From: Scardovia wiggsiae F0424
GTDB taxonomy: Bacteria > Actinomycetota > Actinomycetes > Actinomycetales > Bifidobacteriaceae
DNA length: 64,000 bases
NCBI RefSeq assembly: GCF_000269605.1
Contig: NZ_AKCI01000001.1
Coordinates: 62,001 to 126,000, forward strand
Direction: 5' to 3'
A program made the position numbers and the translations under genes. The notes beneath the pieces were generated by a model. It did not search any database, was not told the origin of the DNA, and saw nothing but the letters and a program-made list of their open reading frames with translations. Positions 19,838-28,221 of the stretch are shown here, piece after piece. The first letter of the stretch is position 1, and every line of letters starts with the position of its first letter.

Positions 19838-20989
19838 ATGTCTTTTGCAGCAGCAATCGCGTCCGCACTTCCATCTGGGTCCGATAGAGGGCGCGGCGCC
19901 GTCTGCGGCGGCGTTATGCGTGTTGCCCTTCTAGGGGCGGGCACTGTCGGATCCCAGGTTGCGAAAATCCTCATCCAGCAGGGGGAATACCTTGACAGGC
20001 GGATCGGTGCCCATCTGGAGCTGGCGGGTATCGCCTGCCGGCATCCGGAGAAGGCCGCTTTCCCGTGGATTGAACGCAGCCTTCTGACTACAGATGCTGA
20101 AAGGCTGTGCGCCGAAGCAGATATCGTTATTGAGCTGATAGGCGGGATAGAGCCCGCCCGCAGTCTGATACTCACTGCTTTTGACCATGGCGCATCAGTA
20201 GTCACGGCGAATAAAGCCCTTCTTGCACTGCATGGGGATAAGTTGTTCGCGGCTGCTGCAATGCATGATGCTGATCTGTATTGCGAAGCAGCAGTAGCGG
20301 GGGCCGTCCCCGTGGTGCGGGCATTGCGGCAGTCGCTTGCCGGGGACGCGGTAAAGCGAATTTTTGGTATCGTTAACGGGACAACGAATTACATCCTTGA
20401 TGAAATGGCTGTGAGGGGGGTAAGTTTTGATGAAGCCCTGCGGTCCGCTCAGGAGAAAGGTTTCGCTGAGGCTGACCCCATGAATGATATTGACGGGTAT
20501 GATTCGGCTGCAAAAGCTGCTATTATGGCCAGCCTGGCATTCCATCGGTATGTGTCCCAGAATGATGTAAACATATCAGGGATCCGCAGCATCACACAGG
20601 ATGATATCAGGGATGCAGCAGATAAGGGGCGTGTGATAAAGCTCCTGGCAGCAGCTGAGCGGTCTGATGCCGGTATCCGGGCATATGTGCGCCCGGTGCT
20701 TGTGCCCGGCAGCCACCAGCTTGCGGGCGTCCGCGGGAGCTTCAATGCGGTCTGGGTAGAAGCAGAGGCAGCCGGGCAGCTGATGTTTTATGGGCGCGGG
20801 GCCGGCGGTGCCCCGACAGCTTCTGCGGTGGTCGGGGATCTTGTTACTGTTGCGGGCAACCGTCTCCAGGGCAAAGCTGACCCTTCCATCCCTCTGCATT
20901 CTAACGTGCCCGTACTGCCGGTGCCCGAAAACCGTTTTCGCCGGGGGGATGGGGCTTTCCCTCTGCTTGAGGATCTGGAACGTATCTGA
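19838..20989 (+). CDS. hom: homoserine dehydrogenase lacking the ACT domain
   Basis: 383 aa. NAD(P)-dependent reduction of aspartate semialdehyde to homoserine in the threonine/methionine pathway. The Rossmann motif LLGAGTVGSQV, the VTANKALLALHG segment, GIVNGTTNYIL and the catalytic stretch EKGFAEADPMNDIDGYDSAAKAA are intact, and the catalytic domain ends at GAPTASAVVGDLV. The usual C-terminal ACT domain, which senses threonine in relatives of about 430-440 aa, is absent: only about 45 residues follow and thrB starts 13 bases later. A 25-residue N-terminal extension precedes the Rossmann fold. The ATG at 19838 has GGGAGG upstream. Confidence 0.93.
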   Translation: MSFAAAIASALPSGSDRGRGAVCGGVMRVALLGAGTVGSQVAKILIQQGEYLDRRIGAHLELAGIACRHPEKAAFPWIERSLLTTDAERLCAEADIVIELIGGIEPARSLILTAFDHGASVVTANKALLALHGDKLFAAAAMHDADLYCEAAVAGAVPVVRALRQSLAGDAVKRIFGIVNGTTNYILDEMAVRGVSFDEALRSAQEKGFAEADPMNDIDGYDSAAKAAIMASLAFHRYVSQNDVNISGIRSITQDDIRDAADKGRVIKLLAAAERSDAGIRAYVRPVLVPGSHQLAGVRGSFNAVWVEAEAAGQLMFYGRGAGGAPTASAVVGDLVTVAGNRLQGKADPSIPLHSNVPVLPVPENRFRRGDGAFPLLEDLERI

Positions 20990-21002
20990 CAGAGGAGGCA
21001 TA

Positions 21003-22178
21003 ATGGCTATTTCATTCGACGCAGTATCAGTGTCAGTCCCCGCGACTACGGCAAACCTTGGTTCCGGCTTCGATTCCGCCGGCCTGGCTCTCGGCCTTTA
21101 TGATGATGCGACTTTTGAGCTTCTCCCTTCTGCTGATGTTGAGGTGGATATCCACGGCGAGGGGGCTGATACTCTTCCGCGTGATTCGCATAACCTTATG
21201 GTCAGGGCTTTTTATGAGTCATGCGATACTTTTAATATCCCCCCGATGGGTATCCGCCTTGCTGCCAACAACCGTATCCCCCAGAAGCGGGGCCTGGGGT
21301 CATCCGCATCGGCTATAGTTTCCGGCGTGTGCGCTGCCGCAGCTTTTGGCGGGTATGATATAGCAGACAGGGATGTGCAGGATGCCGTTTTCTCCAGCGC
21401 TTCACGCATAGAAGGGCACCCTGATAATGTTGCGCCTGCAGTCTACGGCGGGCTTACCCTGTCGTGGAAGTCCGTCCGTTCCGTAGGGTCGGAGGCAGAC
21501 GGCCCCACCTCTTTCCCATCTTCTGCTGATCGGCCTGCGGGCAGCGGAGTATCGGGTGTATCGGGCATAGCAGGCGGTCCGGAGGATGGGTCGTTTGCGG
21601 GCTATGGCCTGGATCCCGAAGATGCGGCGCAGGAAGATGCTTCCCATACCGGCTCCTGCACAGGGCAGTTTTATTCAGTCCGCTATCCCGTCAGCAGCCA
21701 GATATCTGTGTATGTTTTTATCCCTGATTTTGAGCTGTCCACCGAAGAAGCACGTTCCGCGCTTCCCTTTTCTGTCCCGTTTTCTGATGCGGCGGCTAAT
21801 CTTGGGCGTGCAGCCCTCCTGCCTTATGTACTGTCAGATGCGCCCAATACCGGGGCATTGTATCGCAGTGCAGGGGCTCCGGAGGAAGGCAGCAGCTGCG
21901 GAACGTCCATGCATCAGGTACTTTTTGATGCTACTGAGGACCGGCTCCATCAGCAGTACCGCGGCGGGCTGATGCCGGAATCATATGGGCTTGTAAAAGC
22001 ATTGCGGGCCCATGGGTTTGCAGCATGCATTTCAGGAGCGGGGCCCTGCGTGCTTGTCCTGGACCGGGATGATGGGGAAGGTATTGCTGACACCGGGTTC
22101 AGCGCAGTACAGCAGGACCGCTGGCGTATGCAGAAGATGTCCGTCGCCCCACGTGGCGCAGTGGTCCGGACAGCATGA
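21003..22178 (+). CDS. thrB: homoserine kinase with a low-complexity insertion
   Basis: 391 aa. GHMP-family kinase phosphorylating homoserine for threonine synthesis. Motifs: VSVPATTANLGSGFDSAGLAL, the ATP loop PQKRGLGSSASA and GHPDNVAPAVYGG. Family members usually have about 300-350 residues. The excess here is an insertion rich in Gly, Ser, Asp and Glu (about residues 160-215). The start at 21003 has GAGGAGG immediately upstream. It forms an operon with hom and, by ATGA overlap, with the Maf/Nudix gene. Confidence 0.94.
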   Translation: MAISFDAVSVSVPATTANLGSGFDSAGLALGLYDDATFELLPSADVEVDIHGEGADTLPRDSHNLMVRAFYESCDTFNIPPMGIRLAANNRIPQKRGLGSSASAIVSGVCAAAAFGGYDIADRDVQDAVFSSASRIEGHPDNVAPAVYGGLTLSWKSVRSVGSEADGPTSFPSSADRPAGSGVSGVSGIAGGPEDGSFAGYGLDPEDAAQEDASHTGSCTGQFYSVRYPVSSQISVYVFIPDFELSTEEARSALPFSVPFSDAAANLGRAALLPYVLSDAPNTGALYRSAGAPEEGSSCGTSMHQVLFDATEDRLHQQYRGGLMPESYGLVKALRAHGFAACISGAGPCVLVLDRDDGEGIADTGFSAVQQDRWRMQKMSVAPRGAVVRTA

Positions 22179-23728
22179 ATCAGGTATGGGATACAGCATT
22201 GGGAGGCTTCGGCATGAAAGAAGACCGGGAAACCTGGGAAAAACAGAATATGGGGCACGGATCCGGCAGCAATACGGTGCCGAAGCCCGGGCAAGGGCTG
22301 CCCGGAAGGATTCCTGTACCGGTCATCCTTGCATCCCAGTCGCCATCCCGCAGGTCCCTGCTCCTTGATGCAGGGATACGTCCTGCCATCAGCGTTTCCC
22401 ATGTTGATGAAGACGCAGCCCTGGATACTGCCGCGCAGGAGCTCGGGACCGGTCCGGGACAGATACCTGCGCCGCAGCGTGTGCAGATACTCGCTGATGC
22501 CAAAGCTTTCGCCGTCGCGCAGGTCTATTCGAATATCCATGCTGCTGTGCTCAGTTCAACGGGCGATATCGAATACTGCAGGCCGTTTGGATTGGACGCG
22601 GCAGGAGGCTCCGGCAGCGGTTCCCCCGGCTCAGTGCTTACCCGGGAAACCCTGAAAAGCTATCTGGATGCGCATCCCGGGCTCGCTGCTTCTGCAGCCC
22701 TGTACGGCGCGGGCCCAGTCATTATCGGTTCAGACTCCCTTTTTGAAATCAGCGGGGATATTTACGGCAAGCCGCATACCCCTGAAACAGCAAGGCTCCG
22801 GCTTCAGCAGATGCGGGGTGTCGGCGGTGTGCTGTGGACGGGGCACACTGTTACTGATCTGTTTACGGGCAAAGTGCAGCGCGCCGTCAGCAAGTCTGCC
22901 GTCCATTTTGCGGATTATACGGATGATGATATAGACAGCTATATTGCTACGGGGGAACCGCTGGAAGTTGCCGGATGCTTCACTCTGGAAGGGATAGGGT
23001 CGGCGTTTATCAGTTCCGTTGAGGGAAGTCCCAGCGGGGTGATGGGCCTGAGCATCCCCCACGTGAAAAAGCTTGTCAACAGCCTCGGGCTGGAATGGCG
23101 GGACCTGTGGAATATGGCGAAAAGCCGGAGTGCGCAGGAACAGGGGTCCCGCGATTATCTGAGCGGGCAGGACCGGCGTGCTGCTGCAGAAGTCCCTGAC
23201 GATAATATTACTCAACCGGGTGATGGCTGGATACCCTGTGTGTGCGGCCACAAACACTGGGGGCTCAATGGCGCTGCGGGGGTCATGCTTGTGCGTACCG
23301 ATCCCGGTACCGGCAGGCCGACGCATATCGTTATGCAGCATCGTGCAGCGTGGAGTGCTGAAGGCGGGACATGGGGCATCCCCGGCGGCGCTTTGTCCGA
23401 CGGTGAGAATGCTGTAGAAGGAGCCCTCCGTGAAAGCTGGGAAGAAGCAGGCATCCCGGCCGGCGATATCCAGGTCATAGGCGCGTACTGCGAAGACCAT
23501 GGCCCGTGGAGCTATACCACTGTTATTGCGCGCGAAAAACCAGGCTGCCGGGTGGAGCCTTATACCCGTGATGATGAAAGCAGCGAGATCCTATGGATCC
23601 CTGTTGATAAAATCCCTGATATCAGGCTCCTCTCAGCATTCAGGCATGACTGGCCCTATTTCTCACAGCTTATCGGCCGGCTGACAGCTGAAGGTACCCA
23701 TACAGATACACGTGAGGCAGGCGAATGA
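22175..23728 (+). CDS. fused Maf nucleotide pyrophosphatase and Nudix hydrolase
   Basis: 517 aa. The N-terminal Maf domain (about residues 48-315) starts VPVILASQSPSRRSLLLDAG, with the catalytic Asp in VIIGSDSLFE; Maf proteins hydrolyse non-canonical or modified NTPs. The C-terminal Nudix domain (about 360-500) has the Nudix box GALSDGENAVEGALRESWEEAG. Fusing the two gives a double house-cleaning enzyme, a combination I recall in bifidobacteria. The Maf part has an insertion around residues 120-160 (a Gly/Ser-rich segment), and about 47 extra residues precede it. ATGA overlaps link it to thrB before and to the alkyltransferase after. Exact substrates are unknown. Confidence 0.9.
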   Translation: MNQVWDTALGGFGMKEDRETWEKQNMGHGSGSNTVPKPGQGLPGRIPVPVILASQSPSRRSLLLDAGIRPAISVSHVDEDAALDTAAQELGTGPGQIPAPQRVQILADAKAFAVAQVYSNIHAAVLSSTGDIEYCRPFGLDAAGGSGSGSPGSVLTRETLKSYLDAHPGLAASAALYGAGPVIIGSDSLFEISGDIYGKPHTPETARLRLQQMRGVGGVLWTGHTVTDLFTGKVQRAVSKSAVHFADYTDDDIDSYIATGEPLEVAGCFTLEGIGSAFISSVEGSPSGVMGLSIPHVKKLVNSLGLEWRDLWNMAKSRSAQEQGSRDYLSGQDRRAAAEVPDDNITQPGDGWIPCVCGHKHWGLNGAAGVMLVRTDPGTGRPTHIVMQHRAAWSAEGGTWGIPGGALSDGENAVEGALRESWEEAGIPAGDIQVIGAYCEDHGPWSYTTVIAREKPGCRVEPYTRDDESSEILWIPVDKIPDIRLLSAFRHDWPYFSQLIGRLTAEGTHTDTREAGE

Positions 23729-24069
23729 GCGGGGTTTTTAATGAGCGCGTGTATAAAGAGGTCATGAAGATACCGCGCGGGAAAGTTGCTACATATGGCC
23801 AGATTGCTGCGCTGGCGGGTAAGCCGAGAAATGCGCGTGCTGTCGGTTATGCCCTCCACGCGAATCCCCGGCAGGGTGTGGTCCCATGCCACAGGGTAGT
23901 GTTCCGGGACGGCTCCCTGGCGCCGGGCTTTGCTTTCGGCGGCCCTGAGGAACAACGCGAACTGCTTGAAAATGAAGGTGTCCGGTTTATCCCTCCTGCA
24001 GAAGGCAAGCCTAATGCCGGGGCAGAAGGATGGCGCGTAGATCTGGACCAGTGCCAGTGGGAAGCATAA
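23725..24069 (+). CDS. short O6-alkylguanine-DNA alkyltransferase-like protein
   Basis: 114 aa. Contains only the DNA-binding C-terminal domain of methylguanine methyltransferases. It keeps the reactive cysteine in VVPCHRVV, so it is not an alkyltransferase-like (ATL) protein, in which Cys is replaced. GKVATYGQIAALAG and the asparagine hinge region NARAVGYAL are clear. Full Ogt proteins have about 150-180 residues; the N-terminal domain is absent. It is the last gene of the hom-thrB-Maf run, joined by ATGA. Suicidal repair of alkylated guanine is the family role. Confidence 0.88.
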   Translation: MSGVFNERVYKEVMKIPRGKVATYGQIAALAGKPRNARAVGYALHANPRQGVVPCHRVVFRDGSLAPGFAFGGPEEQRELLENEGVRFIPPAEGKPNAGAEGWRVDLDQCQWEA

Positions 24070-24284
24070 CAGCTTTTGCTCACCCCCGCCGCAAGTGCAG
24101 CGCGGGGCGGTATCAGGCCGGTATCTGCGCAATCAGCCGCAGCAAAATCTGTATCAAGGCTGTAGTGCTTCTGTAAAACTCCTCACAGGGCTGAAAACGC
24201 ATGGGTATAGCGTATAGTTTTACTCATAGGTTTAATTGGAGTTTAGGTTTTCATAGAGACAGTAAGATCATGGAGCGTATAGAT

Positions 24285-26366
24285 ATGCCCGTATCCGCAG
24301 ATGATATGGCAATCAGCCGTATCGAAGAAGCAGCAGAAACACCTTATCAGGCAGAGCTTTTGGCTGAGGCGGTCAAGGGGAGGTTCGGAAGGGCTTTCGA
24401 TAATAATTTCTCTTATTATGGGCGGCTTGGTTACTCGTATAAGAAGCCCGGGACCTCTTTTGCGCTGTGGGCTCCAACGGCGTACCGTGTAACGCTCAAC
24501 CTGTATCCGTCTGAAACGGTATCATTCCCTGCGCGAACAGTGGAAATGTCCCGCACTGGCCGCGGCGTATGGCGGGCTTACGTGGATGGCGACCTTAACA
24601 GCACAGTATATGACTTCAGCCTTGAGTTTTTTGATGGAAGGCATACTTTGTCGCCGGACCCCTACGCCCGTGCTGCTGTTGTCAACGGGCAGAAATCTGT
24701 AGTCTTATCCCCGGAGTCAATGGCCCCTGGCGGGTTCCCGTCCCATCCGCGGGAAACCTCCCTCCGTGCCGTAAGATCCATACCTTCTGCAGCTTGCCGG
24801 GAAGACACCATCGTTGAAATGCATATCAGGGATTTCACTATATCGGAAACGTCAGGCGTGACCCCATCCCTGCGCGGCACATTCCTGGGCGCTGCAGAAC
24901 CCGGTACGCGGACCCCCAATGGAAGCCCGACAGGATTTGATTACCTGAAATCCCAAGGTATCCGCTATGTCCAGATACTCCCTATGTATGATTTTGGGAG
25001 CATAGATGAAGCCCGGCAGCACCGCAGGTTTGACAGCCAGTATAACTGGGGCTACGACCCGGTCAATTATAATGTTCCGGAAGGCTCGTATTCCAGTGAC
25101 CCGTTTGATCCGCGCGTCCGCATCGTTGAGATGAAAAAAATGGTCAATACTTTCCAGGAAGCCGGGATCCGGGTGATCATGGATGTGGTGTACAACCATG
25201 TGTACAACGCTGATATGCATCCTTTCGGTCTTACTGTACCCGGTTATTTCTTCCGTACAAACAGTGACGGCACTATGGCTGACGGGACCGGCTGCGGCAA
25301 TGATGTGGCATCGGAGCGTGCAATGGCCCGTAAGTATATTGTTGATTCTGTGCTTTACTGGGCCAGGGAATACCATCTTGACGGCTTCCGTTTTGACCTT
25401 ATGGGGAACCTCGACATTGATACCATGAACGCAGTCCGTAAAAGCCTCAGCAGCATTGACCCCGCCATAATCGTGCTGGGGGAGGGCTGGGACCTCAATA
25501 CGCCTCTTGCCGCGGACCGCAAGGCTACGCAGGGTAACGCCCGGACACTTGAAGGGGTATCATTTTTCAATGATACTTTGCGGGATGCGATCAAAGGTGA
25601 TACATTCAACTCCCATTCACGGGGATTCGCTGCCGGACGTGAGGGTGCTGAAAAAGTTATCGCCAGCGAAATGCTGGGCGGGTATTATAAGCCGCATTAT
25701 TTCCGTGATGCTTCCCAGCGTGTGCAGTATGTGGAAGTCCATGATAATTACACCCTTTTTGACAAGTTGCAGCTGAGTATGCCGCAGGAAGATATATTCC
25801 GGCTGCATAGGCGCTGCGACCTTGCAACATCGATGGTGCTCCTGTCGCTGGGGATCCCCGAGATCCAGCTTGGCCAGGAATTCCTGCGCACAAAGGACGG
25901 TGTCGGGAACAGCTACAGTTCTCCGGACACCATCAATTCTGTTGACTGGCTGCGGGCCGAAAAATTCCGCAGCAGTGTAGAATATATCCGCGGACTGATC
26001 AGTTTCCGTCGGAGCTGCCCTTATTTCCGCATGACGGATTACGGCGAGATAGCCAAACATGCCCGCATCCTCAAGCAGGATGAAGGTGTTGTAGCACTGG
26101 GGTTTTTTGACAGCACAGGGAAGTATGATTCGTACGTCCTTGCTTTTAATGCAAGTGATGAGCGCAGGCGCATTCCCGGCATTGAGTCCGGCGCATGGCA
26201 GATCGTAGCAAGCGGGGGAAAGGTATGGGGTTCCGGATCTGCGCCGCATATCCCCCCTGCGGGAAGGTATTATCTTAATATAGATAATACCTGTATTGCA
26301 GAGCCCCTGGATACGCTGATCCTGCGGTCGGCTTTCAAAGGGGTCCGCGACAAAGGCAGGAAGTAA
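24285..26366 (+). CDS. pulA: type I pullulanase / glycogen debranching enzyme (GH13)
   Basis: About 693 aa, cytoplasmic. Hydrolyses alpha-1,6 branches of alpha-glucans. Order: a CBM48-like domain (FALWAPTAYRVTLNLY), the signature YNWGYDPVNYNVPEGSYS of type I pullulanases, then the GH13 barrel with Asp371 (nucleophile, DGFRFDLMG), Glu400 (acid/base, LGEGWD) and the EVHDNYT motif. A C-terminal beta domain ends the protein. There is no signal peptide. The start is uncertain: the frame opens at 24201, a Met lies at 24270, and the ATG at 24285 has GGAGCG 7 bases upstream and follows an A+T-rich promoter-like stretch. No other glycogen genes are nearby. Confidence 0.92.
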   Translation: MPVSADDMAISRIEEAAETPYQAELLAEAVKGRFGRAFDNNFSYYGRLGYSYKKPGTSFALWAPTAYRVTLNLYPSETVSFPARTVEMSRTGRGVWRAYVDGDLNSTVYDFSLEFFDGRHTLSPDPYARAAVVNGQKSVVLSPESMAPGGFPSHPRETSLRAVRSIPSAACREDTIVEMHIRDFTISETSGVTPSLRGTFLGAAEPGTRTPNGSPTGFDYLKSQGIRYVQILPMYDFGSIDEARQHRRFDSQYNWGYDPVNYNVPEGSYSSDPFDPRVRIVEMKKMVNTFQEAGIRVIMDVVYNHVYNADMHPFGLTVPGYFFRTNSDGTMADGTGCGNDVASERAMARKYIVDSVLYWAREYHLDGFRFDLMGNLDIDTMNAVRKSLSSIDPAIIVLGEGWDLNTPLAADRKATQGNARTLEGVSFFNDTLRDAIKGDTFNSHSRGFAAGREGAEKVIASEMLGGYYKPHYFRDASQRVQYVEVHDNYTLFDKLQLSMPQEDIFRLHRRCDLATSMVLLSLGIPEIQLGQEFLRTKDGVGNSYSSPDTINSVDWLRAEKFRSSVEYIRGLISFRRSCPYFRMTDYGEIAKHARILKQDEGVVALGFFDSTGKYDSYVLAFNASDERRRIPGIESGAWQIVASGGKVWGSGSAPHIPPAGRYYLNIDNTCIAEPLDTLILRSAFKGVRDKGRK

Positions 26367-26396
26367 GATTTTCCCAGGCTGGCAGAACGGGGTGAT

Positions 26397-27482
26397 ATGG
26401 GCATAGCAGTAACCGTCTGGTGCATTATCGGTGCAGCATTCATCGCAGCATTCATCGCCATGTCTTTCATTGAGCGGCGTACGCCGTTCTACGGATTTTT
26501 TGCTGCATCAGTACTGGGGGTAGTACTGTTGGTATACAGTATTGTGCTTCTCAATTATGATCCCCGCAGTCCCTGGATCAACCCGGTGAGAATTCTTTTC
26601 GTCATACTGGTCATAGCTGTATCCATTGGACCTGCAGCTGTGGGGATCACATGTATTATTTCAGGGATAAGGCTGATCCGGAGGGAAGGGGCAAACTGGC
26701 ATAATTTTCTTTCCATAGGGCTTGGCGTGGCAATTGGCGCAGATTTTGCCCTGATATTTGCGCTGCCCCAGTTAAGGGGTTGGCTTGCTGAAAAAGGGTG
26801 GCTGGCTTTTATCCTTAGCGGTTTTGAAATTGTCAGTTTTTATGTAGTCATGGTCGTCATCTCATATCTGATTACTTTATGGCTCAACAGCATCAACATC
26901 CCCACACATAAGCTTGACTATATTATTATCCTGGGGTGCGGTGTGATAGGCGGCGCGGTCCCGCCGCTTCTGGAATCCAGGATCAGGAAAGGCATCGCAG
27001 TATTTGAGCGTAATCCGCACAGCATACTTGTGATGTCAGGCGGCCGCGGCCCGGGGGAAGATATCGCTGAGGCGGAAGCCATGCAGAAGTGGGCTGTAGC
27101 CCATAATGTTGATCCTGCGCGCATACTGGTGGAGGACAGGTCGAGGAATACGCAGCAGAATATCAGGTTTTCCAAAAAGCTTATCAGCGAAGATGCTGCA
27201 ATAAGGTACCCGGGGAAACGGCTGGATCCAGGCGCCGGGCGCCGTACGAAGATCCGGGTTGCCGTGGTGACCAGCAGATACCATTTGCTGCGCGGGCTGC
27301 TTTTGGCGAGGGATGAGCATCTGGACTGCATTGGTTATGGGGCGCGTACCAAGCTGTATTTCTCCATAAATGCTTTTGTGCGCGAATTTGTGGGATATCT
27401 GAGTATCCATAAAAAATTCCATCTGATCACGGTATCTGCAATAGTGCTTCTTTATACAGCGTTCCTGCTGATTTCCATGTAG
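26397..27482 (+). CDS. membrane protein with a DUF218 (YdcF/ElyC/SanA-like) domain
   Basis: 361 aa. About six hydrophobic helices in the first 175 residues are followed by a DUF218 domain: YIIILGCGVIGGAVPPLLESRI, MSGGRGPGEDIAEAEAMQKWA, and RNTQQNIRFSK with VVTSRYHLLRG. A final helix closes the protein. DUF218 proteins of the SanA/ElyC type affect envelope integrity in other bacteria; the precise reaction is not settled. GGGG lies shortly before the ATG. It follows pulA by 30 bases and may share its transcript. Confidence 0.85.
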   Translation: MGIAVTVWCIIGAAFIAAFIAMSFIERRTPFYGFFAASVLGVVLLVYSIVLLNYDPRSPWINPVRILFVILVIAVSIGPAAVGITCIISGIRLIRREGANWHNFLSIGLGVAIGADFALIFALPQLRGWLAEKGWLAFILSGFEIVSFYVVMVVISYLITLWLNSINIPTHKLDYIIILGCGVIGGAVPPLLESRIRKGIAVFERNPHSILVMSGGRGPGEDIAEAEAMQKWAVAHNVDPARILVEDRSRNTQQNIRFSKKLISEDAAIRYPGKRLDPGAGRRTKIRVAVVTSRYHLLRGLLLARDEHLDCIGYGARTKLYFSINAFVREFVGYLSIHKKFHLITVSAIVLLYTAFLLISM

Positions 27483-27700
27483 GGGCCCTGATAATTTTCT
27501 CATATTGGCTGTTGGCTATTTGCTGCTGGCTATCTGTTATTGTGCCGTTGCTGTACGTTCTATATATCAGGATCACGTGTTTATCCGTTTTGTGTTTTCT
27601 TTCTTTTCGGATGCTGGCCGTTATCTGGCTGGGGAGGCTATATGCGTGGCTGTTTTCAGCGGGACCGCATTCACAGGAAAATTTAAGGGAATTGAGGATA
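27483..27700. other. gene-free stretch before the structured RNA candidate
   Basis: Two overlapping frames here would encode short hydrophobic peptides (from 27505 and 27512), but neither has a ribosome site and they run into the hairpins downstream. I do not call them genes. Confidence 0.4.
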
Positions 27701-27825
27701 ATAGAAGTATCAGACCCCCAGTCTGATGTAAGAAATTATACGCACCGACCCTCTTTGTTTTACTCTCTTATGGTGCGTTTGGCCCTTCTGTCTGGATAAC
27801 AGCCAGAAGGGCTTTTTATTTTATT
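27701..27825 (+). ncRNA. candidate structured RNA ending in a terminator
   Basis: Three consecutive helices: ATCAGAC/GTCTGAT with loop CCCCA (27709-27727), ACGCACC/GGTGCGT (27740-27746 with 27772-27778), and the terminator stem GCCCTTCTG/CAGAAGGGC (27782-27790 with 27804-27812). This looks like a small RNA or a leader with attenuator. No known riboswitch class was recognised. It could also simply be the 3' end of the upstream transcript. Confidence 0.4.
27782..27825 (+). terminator. strong intrinsic terminator
   Basis: 9-bp perfect stem GCCCTTCTG / CAGAAGGGC followed by TTTTTATTTTATTT. Confidence 0.9.
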
Positions 27826-27987
27826 TATGTCGGGTAAGGCCTGATTTATACAGAGCAGTTCCCTCAGCCCTTATGCTTCTGCGAAGATATAGTCCCAGGC
27901 AGGCTCTTGGCGACCAATGGTCCATAGAGGTGCTGGCCAGGATCCCTCTCCATATTTCTGCACCTCTGTGGTCTGCTTCCTGGCCTT

Positions 27988-28071
27988 CTGGTGGTAAAAC
28001 ACGCAGATACAAACTTGATTTTCCCGGTTTTCTGCAATTTCCATTTTTGTATCTGCGTATTTTACCACCAG
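27988..28071. repeat. 84-bp palindromic repeat element, copy C
   Basis: Same length, ends and centre orientation as copy B. The right arm has one change (TGCGTATTTT in place of TGCGTGTTTT). It lies after the terminator and upstream of the RclA-like gene. Confidence 0.85.
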
Positions 28072-28173
28072 GGTCCCTGTGGCTTAAAACGGCAGGCCTC
28101 AATTTCGGCGGCAGCGAACACTGCAATATATGCTGTGCCGGGAAAGTTGACTGTATTGCGGCATTTCGCCCGG

Positions 28174-28203
28174 TACTGATAAAACCAGATACTGATAAAA
28201 CCA
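28174..28203 (+). promoter_or_regulatory. two 14-bp direct repeats before the RclA-like gene
   Basis: TACTGATAAAACCA occurs twice (28174-28187 and 28190-28203), period 16, immediately before the ribosome site. A TTGACT box lies at 28147. The repeats could bind an activator or repressor, or carry the -10 region; I cannot decide. Confidence 0.45.
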
Positions 28204-28221
28204 TGGAAAGGTACTTGTGCT

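Noticed and set aside
27505-27799. Two overlapping small hydrophobic frames
   Set aside because: No ribosome sites, no family resemblance, and they run into RNA hairpins.
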